64,000 nucleotides of DNA from Magnetofaba australis IT-1 (GTDB lineage Bacteria > Pseudomonadota > Magnetococcia > Magnetococcales > Magnetococcaceae): NCBI RefSeq assembly GCF_002109495.1, contig NZ_LVJN01000015.1, positions 248,001 through 312,000 on the forward strand, given 5' to 3'. The notes under the pieces were generated by a model that worked only from the letters and a program-made list of their open reading frames with translations, ran no database searches and had not been told where the DNA came from. The position numbers and the translations under genes were made by a program. This document shows positions 52,456 through 60,793 of this stretch, piece after piece (the stretch's first letter is position 1; every line of letters starts with the position of its first letter).

Positions 52456-54159
52456 TTACCCGGGCTGGTCCAGCCGTTTGCCGATAATCTCGCCCACCCG
52501 CAGCGCATTGGCGTAAATAGTCCACGTATACGGCACGCTGCCCCCCGTCGGCATGAAACTCCCATCGGTCACATACAGATTCTCCACCTCATGCGCCCGA
52601 CACTCCGCGTCCAGCACCGACGCTCCCGGATCATCTCCAAACCGGCATCCCCCCGCCATCAGATTCACCGGCGGCGCCCCGCTGATGTTGGAGGAGATGC
52701 GCGTCGCGCCCATCTGCTTGAGAACCTCCGCCCCGCGCATGGCCAAGAAACGTCCCACTTCCAGATCATGCGGGTGGGCGTTCAACCGCACCCGCGCCAC
52801 TGGCGAGTCCCAACGATCGGTCACCCCGCCATCTAATGTGACGCGGCAATCATCCGTCGGCAGCCAGTCGCAAAACACCTCAAAATCCAACGTGCGGTCG
52901 GTGCGGAACCAGCTCTCCAACTTGCGCTTGAGCGGCAGCCCCCACAGCAACCCATCCTCGCCGTCCCATTTCAGACTGTTGGCCTTGCGAATGGGGTTGG
53001 GGTGGGCCAGCAGCAGCTCCACAATGCCCCCCTTGTGGCGCGCGCCGTCGGCAAAGGCCGGGTCGCGGATCTCATACCAATCATCCAGGGCGCGGTTGAT
53101 GAATGGCCCCATGGTCTGCAGCGCCTCAACCTCCTCGGCGCTGCGCCCGGCGAAGGGAAAGTCGCCACTGCCCGAGCCCCCCGCCGAGAAGATCAGATTA
53201 CGCCCCACCTGACCGCTGTTGTTGGCCAAGCCCTGGGGGAATTTTGGCCCCGTGGAGGCGAGCAGCAAGCGCGACGTCTCCACCGCCTGACACGCTGCGA
53301 CGAACAGGTCAGCGTGAATCCGATGCTCCTGGCCATCCTGATCAAACCACAACGCCGCCGTGATGCGGCCTCTCTCGTCAGTGACCAAGCGATGCACCTT
53401 GGCGTGGGGAATCACCCGGCAATGCCCGGTGGCTATGGCGGGATCGATGAAAGCCGTGCGGGCGCTGCCCTTGGCCCCGCTGGAGCAGCCGTAACTGCCG
53501 CAGTAGCCAGAGTATTCGCAACTGTTACGCGGGCCGACAGGCTCCGACAGGATCGCGCGGGGCACTTGCAGCGCATGGACTTTCAATTCGGCGCACGCTT
53601 TATCGATCCACGGAACAATCGGGTGTTCGGCCACCGGCGGATGGGGGAACTCCGGAGTGGAGCGCGGCGCCGGGTGGGGCTCCTTGGGGTCGGCGCGGCC
53701 GCTGATCCCCACCACCTGTTCGGCCAGGGCGTAGTAGGGCTCCAGGTCGTCATAGGAGATGGGCCAATCGACCCGATTGGCCCCGGCGATGGGGCCATAG
53801 ACCGAGAGTTGGCGGAAGTCGTTGGGGCGCAGTCGATGGAAGAAGCCGCTCATCAGATTGCTGGAGCCGCCCACCATATTGCCGTTCCAGAAGTCCCAGC
53901 CAGACTCACTGGTGGGCGTCGCGGACCACTGGCCGTTTGCGCGCTCTTCGATGATGTGTTGCTCGTCATGGAGACTGGGGGTGTAGACGCTGCGCAGGCA
54001 GCAGGCCAGCTCGTCTTTGTAGAAGTCGGTTTCGCGCAGCCAGGGGCCTTTTTCCAGCACGGTGACGGCGATGCCCAAGCGGGCCAATTGCCACGCCACG
54101 GGGGCGCCGCCCGCGCCGCTGCCGATGATACAAACCGAGGTTTCCAAATGGTTCGCCAT
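52456..54159 (-). CDS. GMC oxidoreductase, gluconate-2-dehydrogenase FAD-subunit-like
   Basis: 567 residues from MANHLETSV. FAD-binding GSGAGGAPVAWQLARLGI then VLEKG; GGSSNLMSGFFHRL; substrate-domain and C-terminal GMC signature NLYVTDGSFMPTGGSVPYTW. A CSSGAKGSARTAF segment with nearby Cys-rich CEYSGYCGSYG is as in sugar-acid dehydrogenases. Partner of the small subunit at 54363-54953. No cytochrome c subunit is adjacent, unlike the classic three-gene gluconate dehydrogenase. Substrate not known. Confidence 0.85.
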   Translation of the reverse strand: MANHLETSVCIIGSGAGGAPVAWQLARLGIAVTVLEKGPWLRETDFYKDELACCLRSVYTPSLHDEQHIIEERANGQWSATPTSESGWDFWNGNMVGGSSNLMSGFFHRLRPNDFRQLSVYGPIAGANRVDWPISYDDLEPYYALAEQVVGISGRADPKEPHPAPRSTPEFPHPPVAEHPIVPWIDKACAELKVHALQVPRAILSEPVGPRNSCEYSGYCGSYGCSSGAKGSARTAFIDPAIATGHCRVIPHAKVHRLVTDERGRITAALWFDQDGQEHRIHADLFVAACQAVETSRLLLASTGPKFPQGLANNSGQVGRNLIFSAGGSGSGDFPFAGRSAEEVEALQTMGPFINRALDDWYEIRDPAFADGARHKGGIVELLLAHPNPIRKANSLKWDGEDGLLWGLPLKRKLESWFRTDRTLDFEVFCDWLPTDDCRVTLDGGVTDRWDSPVARVRLNAHPHDLEVGRFLAMRGAEVLKQMGATRISSNISGAPPVNLMAGGCRFGDDPGASVLDAECRAHEVENLYVTDGSFMPTGGSVPYTWTIYANALRVGEIIGKRLDQPG

Positions 54160-54234
54160 ACGTTCGGCCAAATGAGGAAGTTGGGAGGGGCAAAGAGCCG
54201 CCAAGGCGAAAAATCGCCAAAGGCGGTTTTTCGG

Positions 54235-54340
54235 GGATTCTTAAGGGTCCGTGACCCTTAAGCGGGGTGTGGGGCGGCGCCCCACGGTTTGGTTGTCGAT
54301 CTTTGGGAGCTCGAGGGCGAAGCCCTCGATATCTTAAATG
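54235..54340. repeat. Hairpin-rich repeat inside the dehydrogenase operon
   Basis: TTAAGGGTCCGTGACCCTTAA, GTGGGGCGGCGCCCCAC and TCGAGGGCGAAGCCCTCGA hairpins; same module end (TTTGGGAGCTCGAGGGC...GATATCTT) as at 2.3, 33.5, 57.8 and 58.5 kb. Confidence 0.8.
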
Positions 54341-54362
54341 CGTTCAAATCAATTTTCATTCC

Positions 54363-54953
54363 CTACAAGGGGAGATTCTCATAGCGCTTATCCGCAGGCG
54401 GATGGGGAAAGCCCGGGGTGTGCTGCAGCCAGCGCCAGCCGACTCCGCCGGGATTGCCGCCATAGATCGGATCGCACAGCAGCGCCTCCATGAGGTAGGT
54501 GAGCAGGGTGGCCAGCCAGTTCTCCCCGGCGGCGCTGCGGGCGATGCGGCGCAACACGATTTCCCGCTCGGCCTCATTGAGTTCCACAAATGGGCGGCCC
54601 ACGATCTGTTGGCTCATATCCGCCAGCCAGACGGTCCCTTGGGTGATGAATCGCCGCGTCTCGGCGTCGACAAAGCGATCTTGAACCACGCGCTGAAGGT
54701 AGCTCAGGGCATGGATCTCCACCGCGCCAGGGGCGTGGGCTTCGCTGGGGAGAAGGTGGCGCTGCACGGCGTCGAGAATGGGCCAGGGGTCGGCAGGGTC
54801 GGCCGCGCGGGCCAGCGGCAAGCCGAACAGCGCCGCCATGGAACCGCCCGCCGCGCCGAGCAGCAGGCGGCGTCGCGTCAGCAGATGGTCGCGCCACAGG
54901 CGCAGACTCTGTTGCGGCGAGGCGGTGGCGAGGGTGCGGCGATTGGGGCTCAT
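54363..54953 (-). CDS. Gluconate 2-dehydrogenase subunit 3-like protein
   Basis: 196 residues with a Tat signal (LLTRRRLLLGAAGGSMAALF), then the subunit-3 fold: PWPILDAVQRHLLPSE, ENWLATLLTYLMEALLCDPIYGGN, GWRWLQHTPGFPHP. It escorts the FAD subunit through the Tat pathway and forms the periplasmic complex. It lies about 200 bases upstream of the FAD subunit, the space being taken by a repeat, and 46 bases downstream of the cyclase gene. Confidence 0.87.
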   Translation of the reverse strand: MSPNRRTLATASPQQSLRLWRDHLLTRRRLLLGAAGGSMAALFGLPLARAADPADPWPILDAVQRHLLPSEAHAPGAVEIHALSYLQRVVQDRFVDAETRRFITQGTVWLADMSQQIVGRPFVELNEAEREIVLRRIARSAAGENWLATLLTYLMEALLCDPIYGGNPGGVGWRWLQHTPGFPHPPADKRYENLPL

Positions 54954-54999
54954 GGCGTCTCTTCAGCGGTGCGGCGGCAGAGGGACGGACGTTGCCAGA

Positions 55000-56301
55000 T
55001 TACGCAACCGCGCGGCGCCACACCAGCAGTTTGCCGCTGCGCCCTTTGACCGACACCTCCTCCTGCCCGGCGAATCCCGCCACCCCTGCGGTGGTCAGGG
55101 TGGCGTCATCCACCACGATCTCGCCGGACTCCGCCAACGAGCAGAGCCGCGCCGAGACGTTGACCGCATCGCCGATGATGGTGAAGTCCTGCCGATTCTC
55201 TGTGCCGATGCCGCCGGAGATGACATTGCCGGAGTAGACGCCAATCCCAATGCCGCGCGGGAACTGCGCGCCCGCCATGCGTTTTTGAATCTCCATGGCC
55301 GCCAGCACCGCGTCGCGCTCCTTGCCCGGGCCTTGGAAGCGCGCCAGCACCGCATCGCCGATCATCTTATCTACGTCGCCGCCGTTGGCGTGGATGGCGT
55401 CCACCTGCATGGTCATGATCTCATTGAGGAAGTCCACCACCTCTGCGGGCGTGTGTTGCTCCGAGTAGCTGGTGAAGCTACGGATGTCCGAATAGAGCAG
55501 AGCGCAGGTCACCTGTACCGAGGGGATGCCGCCGCCGCCGTCGTGATGGCGGGCGGCGTCCACCGCGCTCTTGGAGACGAAACTCTCCAGACGCTCCTGC
55601 AGGGTGTTGATGGCGCGGGTTCTCTGGTCGATGTCCTCCTGCGCGCTGCGCATGATGATCCCTTGGGAGAAGATCATCACCAAAAGCAGCAGGGAGGGAT
55701 AGATGATGATAGGTTGAATCGCCTGCCACAGGATGGCGTTGAACATTGAGGCGGGTTCATACAACTCAAACACGGCGATGATCTTGCCGTCGCTCTCCAG
55801 CGGCACATAGAGTTCGTAGTAGGATTCCCCCTGCGGCTCGTTCTCCAGTTTGATGTGCGCCTGACCGGTCTGCAGAATCTTCTCAAGAACCGGGCCGCTC
55901 TCCACTTTGCCGATCAGAGCCGGGTCGGTGGCGAAAACGGTTTGGTGGTCGAGTCCGTAGACCTTCAATTTGTCGACGCGGAACTCGTCGCACTCATCCT
56001 TGAACGCCTTTTCCAGGGCTTGCAGTTCCGCGTCACTCAGATGCTTGCCCGACATCAGGCGATTCCAGGGCGCTGGGGTGATGCGTTTGACCCCCTCGGC
56101 GATACCCTTGGCGCGGATGGTCGCCATGTTGAGGTAGATATCCTCCTGCGCATGCTGCGTCGCCAGACCGGTGGTGATCACCAGCACGCCGATGAAAATC
56201 AGCAGCAGGGGCACGATGCGGCGATAGTAGCGCGTGAGAATCGGGTAGGGCTCTTTGAGCGCCCCAAAGTCGATATCGGGCTGCGAGAGGTTTTTTTTCA
56301 T
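55000..56301 (-). CDS. Membrane adenylate/guanylate cyclase, class III
   Basis: 433 residues. Two membrane helices (about 30-48 and 198-216) flank a periplasmic sensor of about 145 residues; the cytoplasmic cyclase domain has LLYSDIRSFTSYSEQHT, DVDKMIGDAVLARFQ and FTIIGDAVNVSARLCSLAE. Both metal Asp, the adenine-selecting Lys and Asp, and the transition-state Asn and Arg are present, so activity is expected with ATP as likely substrate. It reads toward the dehydrogenase genes and could be cotranscribed with them. Confidence 0.92.
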   Translation of the reverse strand: MKKNLSQPDIDFGALKEPYPILTRYYRRIVPLLLIFIGVLVITTGLATQHAQEDIYLNMATIRAKGIAEGVKRITPAPWNRLMSGKHLSDAELQALEKAFKDECDEFRVDKLKVYGLDHQTVFATDPALIGKVESGPVLEKILQTGQAHIKLENEPQGESYYELYVPLESDGKIIAVFELYEPASMFNAILWQAIQPIIIYPSLLLLVMIFSQGIIMRSAQEDIDQRTRAINTLQERLESFVSKSAVDAARHHDGGGGIPSVQVTCALLYSDIRSFTSYSEQHTPAEVVDFLNEIMTMQVDAIHANGGDVDKMIGDAVLARFQGPGKERDAVLAAMEIQKRMAGAQFPRGIGIGVYSGNVISGGIGTENRQDFTIIGDAVNVSARLCSLAESGEIVVDDATLTTAGVAGFAGQEEVSVKGRSGKLLVWRRAVA

Positions 56302-56746
56302 TTCGGACTCGTTTTCTGAATCAATTAAGAGAAGTTATGCAATACCAAATTGGCTGTAAGGCCTCTCCCTGAGTGGTTTGTTGACAGCAAAATGTTTCCA
56401 TCAATACAGGGAGTCATCGACTTCACTTAACATTCAACGGGCTGGTCGCCCGCTGTGGACTGCAGCTGCGGACAAAAAACGTCCGCTGCGGTCGCGCGCA
56501 GGGTTGCTGAATCGCACCGCATTCAAGTTTAACTCCTGAGCATAGAATTTCCGTTCCCGCTCTTTTCCTTTCTCTCAGGGCGGGCTGAAACGGTTTGCCA
56601 ACAGCAGTGATTGATAAACGCTTTTTGTTCTGCTCTTGGTCATCATGAAGCATTCAGTTTCGCCGCAACAGATGCTATGTTTAAAGGTCTGTGTTTTTGA
56701 TGTGGTTGTCAATTCCCATTAACGATTCGTGTATTTGGAGCATCCT
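56302..56746. other. Intergenic region between divergent cyclase and cytochrome genes
   Basis: No gene that I can support. A GCGGACAAAAAACGTCCGC hairpin lies at about 56471-56489. The rest is of lower GC and may hold promoters for both flanking genes. Confidence 0.4.
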
Positions 56747-57505
56747 ATGAAGCGCGTGCGCATTGCCCGGCTGATGATGACCGTATTTGTGACCTTTGGC
56801 GCAGTCTGGGCGGCGCATACGCCCCAAGCACAGGCGGGGAGCCCCGTTGGCGTGAACGCGGACGCGGAAAGCCTGGCCTCCATCGCGCGTGGCGCGAGAT
56901 TGTACGATAAATGGTATAAAGTCCTGGACCAGAAGCCGCCGCAAGCGTCGCACCCGGCCTACCCGGCGTCGGCCAAGTACGCCAATGAGCCCAAGTCCAA
57001 CTGGCGCTGCAAGGAGTGTCATGGCTGGGACGGCAAGGGCAAGGATGGCGCCTACGCCGCTGGCAAGCACCACTCCGGCATTGTGGGCGTGCGCGGCATG
57101 CTGGGCAAACAGCCCGCCCAAGTCGCCGCCGTGGTGAGCGACGCCACCCATGGTTATGGCGCGCATTTGAGCGCGTCCGACCTGCATGATCTGGGGATGT
57201 TCCTGACCCAGGGGCAACTGGATATGGATGCGTTGATCGATGGCGCGGCCAAGGCGCCGAAACAGGCCGATGCGACCCAGGGCGGACTCTACTACGCCAC
57301 GCTGTGCGCCCAGTGTCATGGCAAGGTGGGCATCGCCAAAGGCATGCCGATCATGGGCAAGGTCGCCAACAGCAATCCGTGGGAGACGCTGCACAAGATT
57401 CAATTTGGTCAGCCTGGGGCGGAGATGCCTGCGCTGTTGGCGCTGGATATGCAGATCAGCTTGGATATCCTGGCGCATTTGCAAACTCTGCCGCAGAAGA
57501 AATAA
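56747..57505 (+). CDS. Diheme c-type cytochrome
   Basis: 252 residues from MKRVRIARL (GGAG upstream), signal peptide to AQAG. Two heme sites, WRCKECHGWDGKGKDG and TLCAQCHGKVGIAKG, each in a cytochrome-c-like domain; candidate distal Met residues are in MLGKQP and in GAEMPALL. It is a soluble periplasmic electron carrier. It stands alone with its own terminator. Confidence 0.9.
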   Translation: MKRVRIARLMMTVFVTFGAVWAAHTPQAQAGSPVGVNADAESLASIARGARLYDKWYKVLDQKPPQASHPAYPASAKYANEPKSNWRCKECHGWDGKGKDGAYAAGKHHSGIVGVRGMLGKQPAQVAAVVSDATHGYGAHLSASDLHDLGMFLTQGQLDMDALIDGAAKAPKQADATQGGLYYATLCAQCHGKVGIAKGMPIMGKVANSNPWETLHKIQFGQPGAEMPALLALDMQISLDILAHLQTLPQKK

Positions 57506-57529
57506 GCTCTGTCGCCATCGCTTGGTTTC

Positions 57530-57569
57530 GCAAAAAAGCCGCCTCTCTGTTGCAGAAGGGCGGCTTTTT
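57530..57569 (+). terminator. Terminator after the diheme cytochrome
   Basis: AAGCCGCC/GGCGGCTT stem with a 15-base loop and five T. Confidence 0.85.
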
Positions 57570-57630
57570 CGTGCGTTCTCGTGGGGCGTACGGCGCTTGG
57601 CGCCAGCGTAGGATATTGCGCGCACGGACG

Positions 57631-57938
57631 TATAGCGAGTCAAAACCAAAACTGCACAGAACAGCCAATGTTTGCGTGACGTAGATTGAGCTTGCGCTGA
57701 CTATTGGCCGCCGACTGGTCGGCGGCGGGGTCTGGGGGCCGCGCCCCCAGCGGGGTGTGGGGCGGCGCCCCACGATTTGGCAGGATTGCCAAATCGGACT
57801 CGCCTAGCGAGCCCGAAGAGTGAGGGCCATGGATGGCTCGAATCACGGTTTGGTCGTTGGGAGCTCGAGGGCATAGCCCTCGATATCTTTCCTTATCCAA
57901 AACCCGAGCATGTCCGATTCTCGGTTTGACTTGCTATA
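57631..57938. mobile_element. MITE-like element, copy B (inverted relative to copy A)
   Basis: 308 bp from TATAGCGAGTCAAAACC to the reverse complement of TATAGCAAGTCAAACC. Internal order is the mirror of 33453-33761, with the same AAACTGCACAGAAC, CGTGACGTAGATTG, hairpin and GATATCTTTCC blocks. No coding capacity. Confidence 0.75.
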
Positions 57939-57943
57939 TAAAG

Positions 57944-57972
57944 AAAAGCCAGGCGCAAACGCCTGGCTTTTT
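57944..57972 (-). terminator. Terminator after the Cys-rich protein gene
   Basis: AAAAGCCAGGC/GCCTGGCTTTT stem with a 6-base loop; the T run serves the minus strand, and the symmetrical A/T runs could also stop plus-strand transcription. Confidence 0.9.
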
Positions 57973-58009
57973 CATCCGACTGATTATCGGCAAATTGTCT
58001 GATGGATGG

Positions 58010-58357
58010 TTATCCGCATTTGGCCGCGCCGCAGGCGCTGGGCTTCGGCTTTTCGCCGCCGCACTTGCTCTCTTTGGGCTTTTCGCCGCCGCATTTGGCT
58101 GCGCCGCAGGCGCTGGACTTCGGCTTTTCGCCGCCGCACTTGCTCTCTTTGGGCTTTTCGCCGCCGCATTTGCTCTCTTTGGGTTTCTCACCACCACATT
58201 TGGCCGACCCACAGCCGCCAGAGATCATTTGATGTTGTTGGGCGTCCGCCTGCTCAATGGCGAACGGATTCTCCGCCGCGCCAGCCGAACCCATGGCGCC
58301 AAACGCCATCAAGCCCGCCGCAGCCAGAGCAGAAATCACAAAACCTTTGATGCGCAT
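58010..58357 (-). CDS. HvfA/bufferin-like Cys-rich repeat precursor
   Basis: 115 residues from MRIKGFVISA (AAGGATT upstream). Signal peptide to GSAGA, then AENPFAIEQ, then a Cys-Gly repeat tail: SGGCGSAKCGGEKPKESK, further CGGEKPKESK units and two ACGAAKCG units, ending at AKCG. A secretion signal followed by NPF and Lys-Cys-Gly repeats is the layout of HvfA-type metal-buffering RiPP precursors, whose Cys are modified by an MNIO (DUF692) enzyme with a DUF2063 partner. Neither enzyme is within the window, so modification would have to occur in trans. Eleven-codon repeats may vary in number. Confidence 0.65.
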   Translation of the reverse strand: MRIKGFVISALAAAGLMAFGAMGSAGAAENPFAIEQADAQQHQMISGGCGSAKCGGEKPKESKCGGEKPKESKCGGEKPKSSACGAAKCGGEKPKESKCGGEKPKPSACGAAKCG

Positions 58358-58519
58358 AATGGGAAATCCTTCACTGTTATGAGGAGCGTCCGCCAATTGG
58401 GCGCGCCGATTGCCGGAACATAACCGCATGGAGATTGAATTGCAATCGCCAACGGCTGGCGATGATTCTCTCATTTGTCGTTGGCGATTGCATTCAAAAC
58501 TGAACATATGGGCGCTGGA

Positions 58520-58612
58520 AGATATCGAGGGCTACGCCCTCGAGCTCCCCAAGATCAACAACCACACAGTGGGCTCCGCCCACACCTGCTTAAGGGTCAC
58601 AGACCCTTAAGA
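58520..58612. repeat. Hairpin-rich repeat (partial MITE relative)
   Basis: GATATCGAGGGCTACGCCCTCGAGCTCCC, GTGGGCTCCGCCCAC and TTAAGGGTCACAGACCCTTAA, followed by an ACGTCACGCAAACATTG block also found in both MITE copies. It fills the middle of the 58358-58856 gap; I see nothing else supportable there. Confidence 0.75.
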
Positions 58613-58856
58613 ATCCCGACAAATTTCCGTTGGAAATTTGTCCCAGAGTCAGCGCAAGCGGAATCAACGTCACGCAAACATTGAGCGCTTTGGATGTGTG
58701 TCATTCTGGATTCAAGCGACTCTAGGTCACACACTCGGACAAAACGTTGCGGCGTCAGTTCAGTCCAGGGAGGAAAAAGGGGGGCGTGAACAGGGACGCG
58801 CGCGCCCGGGAGCCCATGGGAATGGCGTCGCCGGGCGCGCGGAAATCGGGAGCTTT

Positions 58857-59840
58857 TTACTGTTGCAGCAAGGCGGTAATCGCCGCGTCGCCCTTCTCCT
58901 GGGCCATCTGCAGCGCGGTTTTGCCCGCTTCGTTCTTGATGCCTGCATCGGCGCCGCTGGCCACTAATGCAGCGACGATCTGCTTGTTGCCGCCCATCAC
59001 CGCTTTCATCAGCGGCGTGGTTCCCTCTTCGTTGCGCACATTGGCGTCGGCGCCGCGCTCCAGCAGGGATTGCACGATGTCACGATCGCCTGCGTCCACC
59101 GCATAGTGCAGCGCGCTGGCGCCGAAGTTGTCCTGGAAGTTGATGTTGCGCGGCTTCTCCAGCAACAGGGCGATGGAGCCGCTCTGCTTTTTGGTGATCG
59201 CCACCATCAACGGCGTCTGTCCGGCGTTATTGGGCACATAGCCTGCGGCGTGGCCGCTGTAGTGGAAGATGGTCTTCACCACCTCCTCGCGCCCGGCCAT
59301 GATGGCGTGCATCAGGGCGGTGTTGCCCTTGCGGTCCGACGAGCGCACGTCGGCGCCGAACTGCAGTAACTGGGCGACGATCTGCGCATCGCCGCGCTTG
59401 GCGGCGATCATCAGTGAATCGTACCCGGCGCGGGTGCGATCGTGGATGTTGGCGCCCATCTCAATGAGCAGCGCGGTGATGGCCGCATGGCCGTTTTCCG
59501 CCGCCAGAGTCAGCGGGGTGTCGCCGGTGCGGGTGCGCGAATTGACCTGCGCGCCGTGGGAGATCAACATCGCCGCCACATTGGTGTTGCCCGCCTCCGC
59601 GGCGAACATAATGGGGCGCTTGCCGTATTTGCCCGGGGCGTCGATGTTGGCGCCTTTGCTGATCAGCGCCGACACCTGTTCGGCGGTGCCGCTGGCGGCG
59701 ACGTCGTGCAACTGTTGGGTCAGGGAGTCGCTCGCCCAGGCCAGCGACGCGGTCATCAAGCAGATCGCCGTCAGAGCCGCGATGCGCTTGCGCGGGGATT
59801 TGGCTGGGGCGCCCGTGAGGATATGGCCATGACTCGTCAT
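58857..59840 (-). CDS. Periplasmic ankyrin-repeat protein
   Basis: 327 residues from MTSHGHILT; signal peptide to about LAWAS. At least eight ankyrin repeats follow (GKRPIMFAAEAGNTNVAAML, GDTPLTLAAENGHAAITALL, GNTALMHAIMAGREEVVKTI, GASALHYAVDAGDRDIVQSL, GTTPLMKAVMGGNKQIVAAL). Exported ankyrin proteins such as AnkB in Pseudomonas assist periplasmic redox enzymes. Here the gene lies 87 bases after a c-type cytochrome in a respiratory cluster, which suggests a chaperone or docking role. Confidence 0.88.
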   Translation of the reverse strand: MTSHGHILTGAPAKSPRKRIAALTAICLMTASLAWASDSLTQQLHDVAASGTAEQVSALISKGANIDAPGKYGKRPIMFAAEAGNTNVAAMLISHGAQVNSRTRTGDTPLTLAAENGHAAITALLIEMGANIHDRTRAGYDSLMIAAKRGDAQIVAQLLQFGADVRSSDRKGNTALMHAIMAGREEVVKTIFHYSGHAAGYVPNNAGQTPLMVAITKKQSGSIALLLEKPRNINFQDNFGASALHYAVDAGDRDIVQSLLERGADANVRNEEGTTPLMKAVMGGNKQIVAALVASGADAGIKNEAGKTALQMAQEKGDAAITALLQQ

Positions 59841-59927
59841 AGGAGACTCTCGGTTCTTCAGTGTTGACTCGTGTGCGCGGGACTTGGACCGCGCGCTCGG
59901 GAGCCGCAGGGGCTCGAATCGGTTCAT

Positions 59928-60683
59928 TTACTGACCAGGGCGTCCGCCGGTGGTGAAGCTGGGCTGGAAGTCCGGGTTGCGCCAGTTCATATCCTTGGCC
60001 AGATGCTCTTTATCCGGACGCAGACGCGAGATGTAGTCGGCCAGGGCCTCCAGATCGGTGGGGGTCATGCCGCGGATCTGCTCCACCATCTTCTTGTCGG
60101 CGTTGCGGCGCTTGCCGCTCTGAATCCACTGCAGTTGGCGCAGCAGATAGAGGAAGTGCTGGCCCTGCAAGCGCGGCTGGAACTCCTTGGCGTGGCCTTC
60201 GGCGTTGGCCCCATGGCACTTGGCGCAGTTGTCCTTGTAGAGCTTTTCGCCCTGGGGCAGGTACATGCCTGAGCCGATGCCGTTGAACGGCGCCATGGGC
60301 AGTTTTTCGATATAGGCGGCCACATCCGCCAGCGCCTGCGGCCCCTCTTCGAACAGCGGCGTGGCGAAGGGAACCATGGTGGGGTTGTCGCGGTTGCCCA
60401 GGGCGATGTCCGCCAACTGCTTCATCAGCACGCTTTTGTGCTGACCGGCGATCTGGGGATACGCCCCGCTGGGCATGGCCCACCCCTCCGGGGTATGGCA
60501 GATGGCGCAGTTGTAGTACAACGCCTTGCCGCGCTCCAGATCGGGGGTGGCCTGCATGGCGGATTCCACCGCGGCGCCGATCTTGGCGTCGTCAGCTTTT
60601 GCCGGGCTGGCGAGCGCGCCGGAGGCGAACAGGCCAAGGGCCAGGGTCAGGGTCAGGCGGCTCTTTTTAGACAGTTCACGCAT
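59928..60683 (-). CDS. Diheme cytochrome c (c4-like)
   Basis: 251 residues; signal peptide to SPAKA. Two heme domains: YYNCAICHTPEGWAMPSGAY with IAGQHKSVLMKQL, and DNCAKCHGANAEGHAKEFQP with LQGQHFLYLLRQLQ. These are the two halves of the cytochrome c4/c553 group, including the GQ segment and the later Met (NPTMVPFA, VEQIRGMTP). Soluble periplasmic carrier, second gene of the nonaheme-fusion cluster. Confidence 0.92.
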   Translation of the reverse strand: MRELSKKSRLTLTLALGLFASGALASPAKADDAKIGAAVESAMQATPDLERGKALYYNCAICHTPEGWAMPSGAYPQIAGQHKSVLMKQLADIALGNRDNPTMVPFATPLFEEGPQALADVAAYIEKLPMAPFNGIGSGMYLPQGEKLYKDNCAKCHGANAEGHAKEFQPRLQGQHFLYLLRQLQWIQSGKRRNADKKMVEQIRGMTPTDLEALADYISRLRPDKEHLAKDMNWRNPDFQPSFTTGGRPGQ

Positions 60684-60793
60684 GATGGATGCTCATGGTT
60701 GAGCGCCCAGCCGAAGCGGAGCGCGGTGTCATTCTCAATGTGAGAGTGCAGCGTTGGCGCCGCCCCCGAAGGGGCTACGCCATAGCCAATCCA

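Noticed and set aside
56423-56653. Small minus-strand open frame upstream of the cyclase gene
   Set aside because: No ribosome site, no domain, unusual composition; treated as non-coding.
58010-58210. Tandem repeats resembling a short array
   Set aside because: They are in-frame codon repeats of the Cys-rich protein, not spacer-separated repeats.
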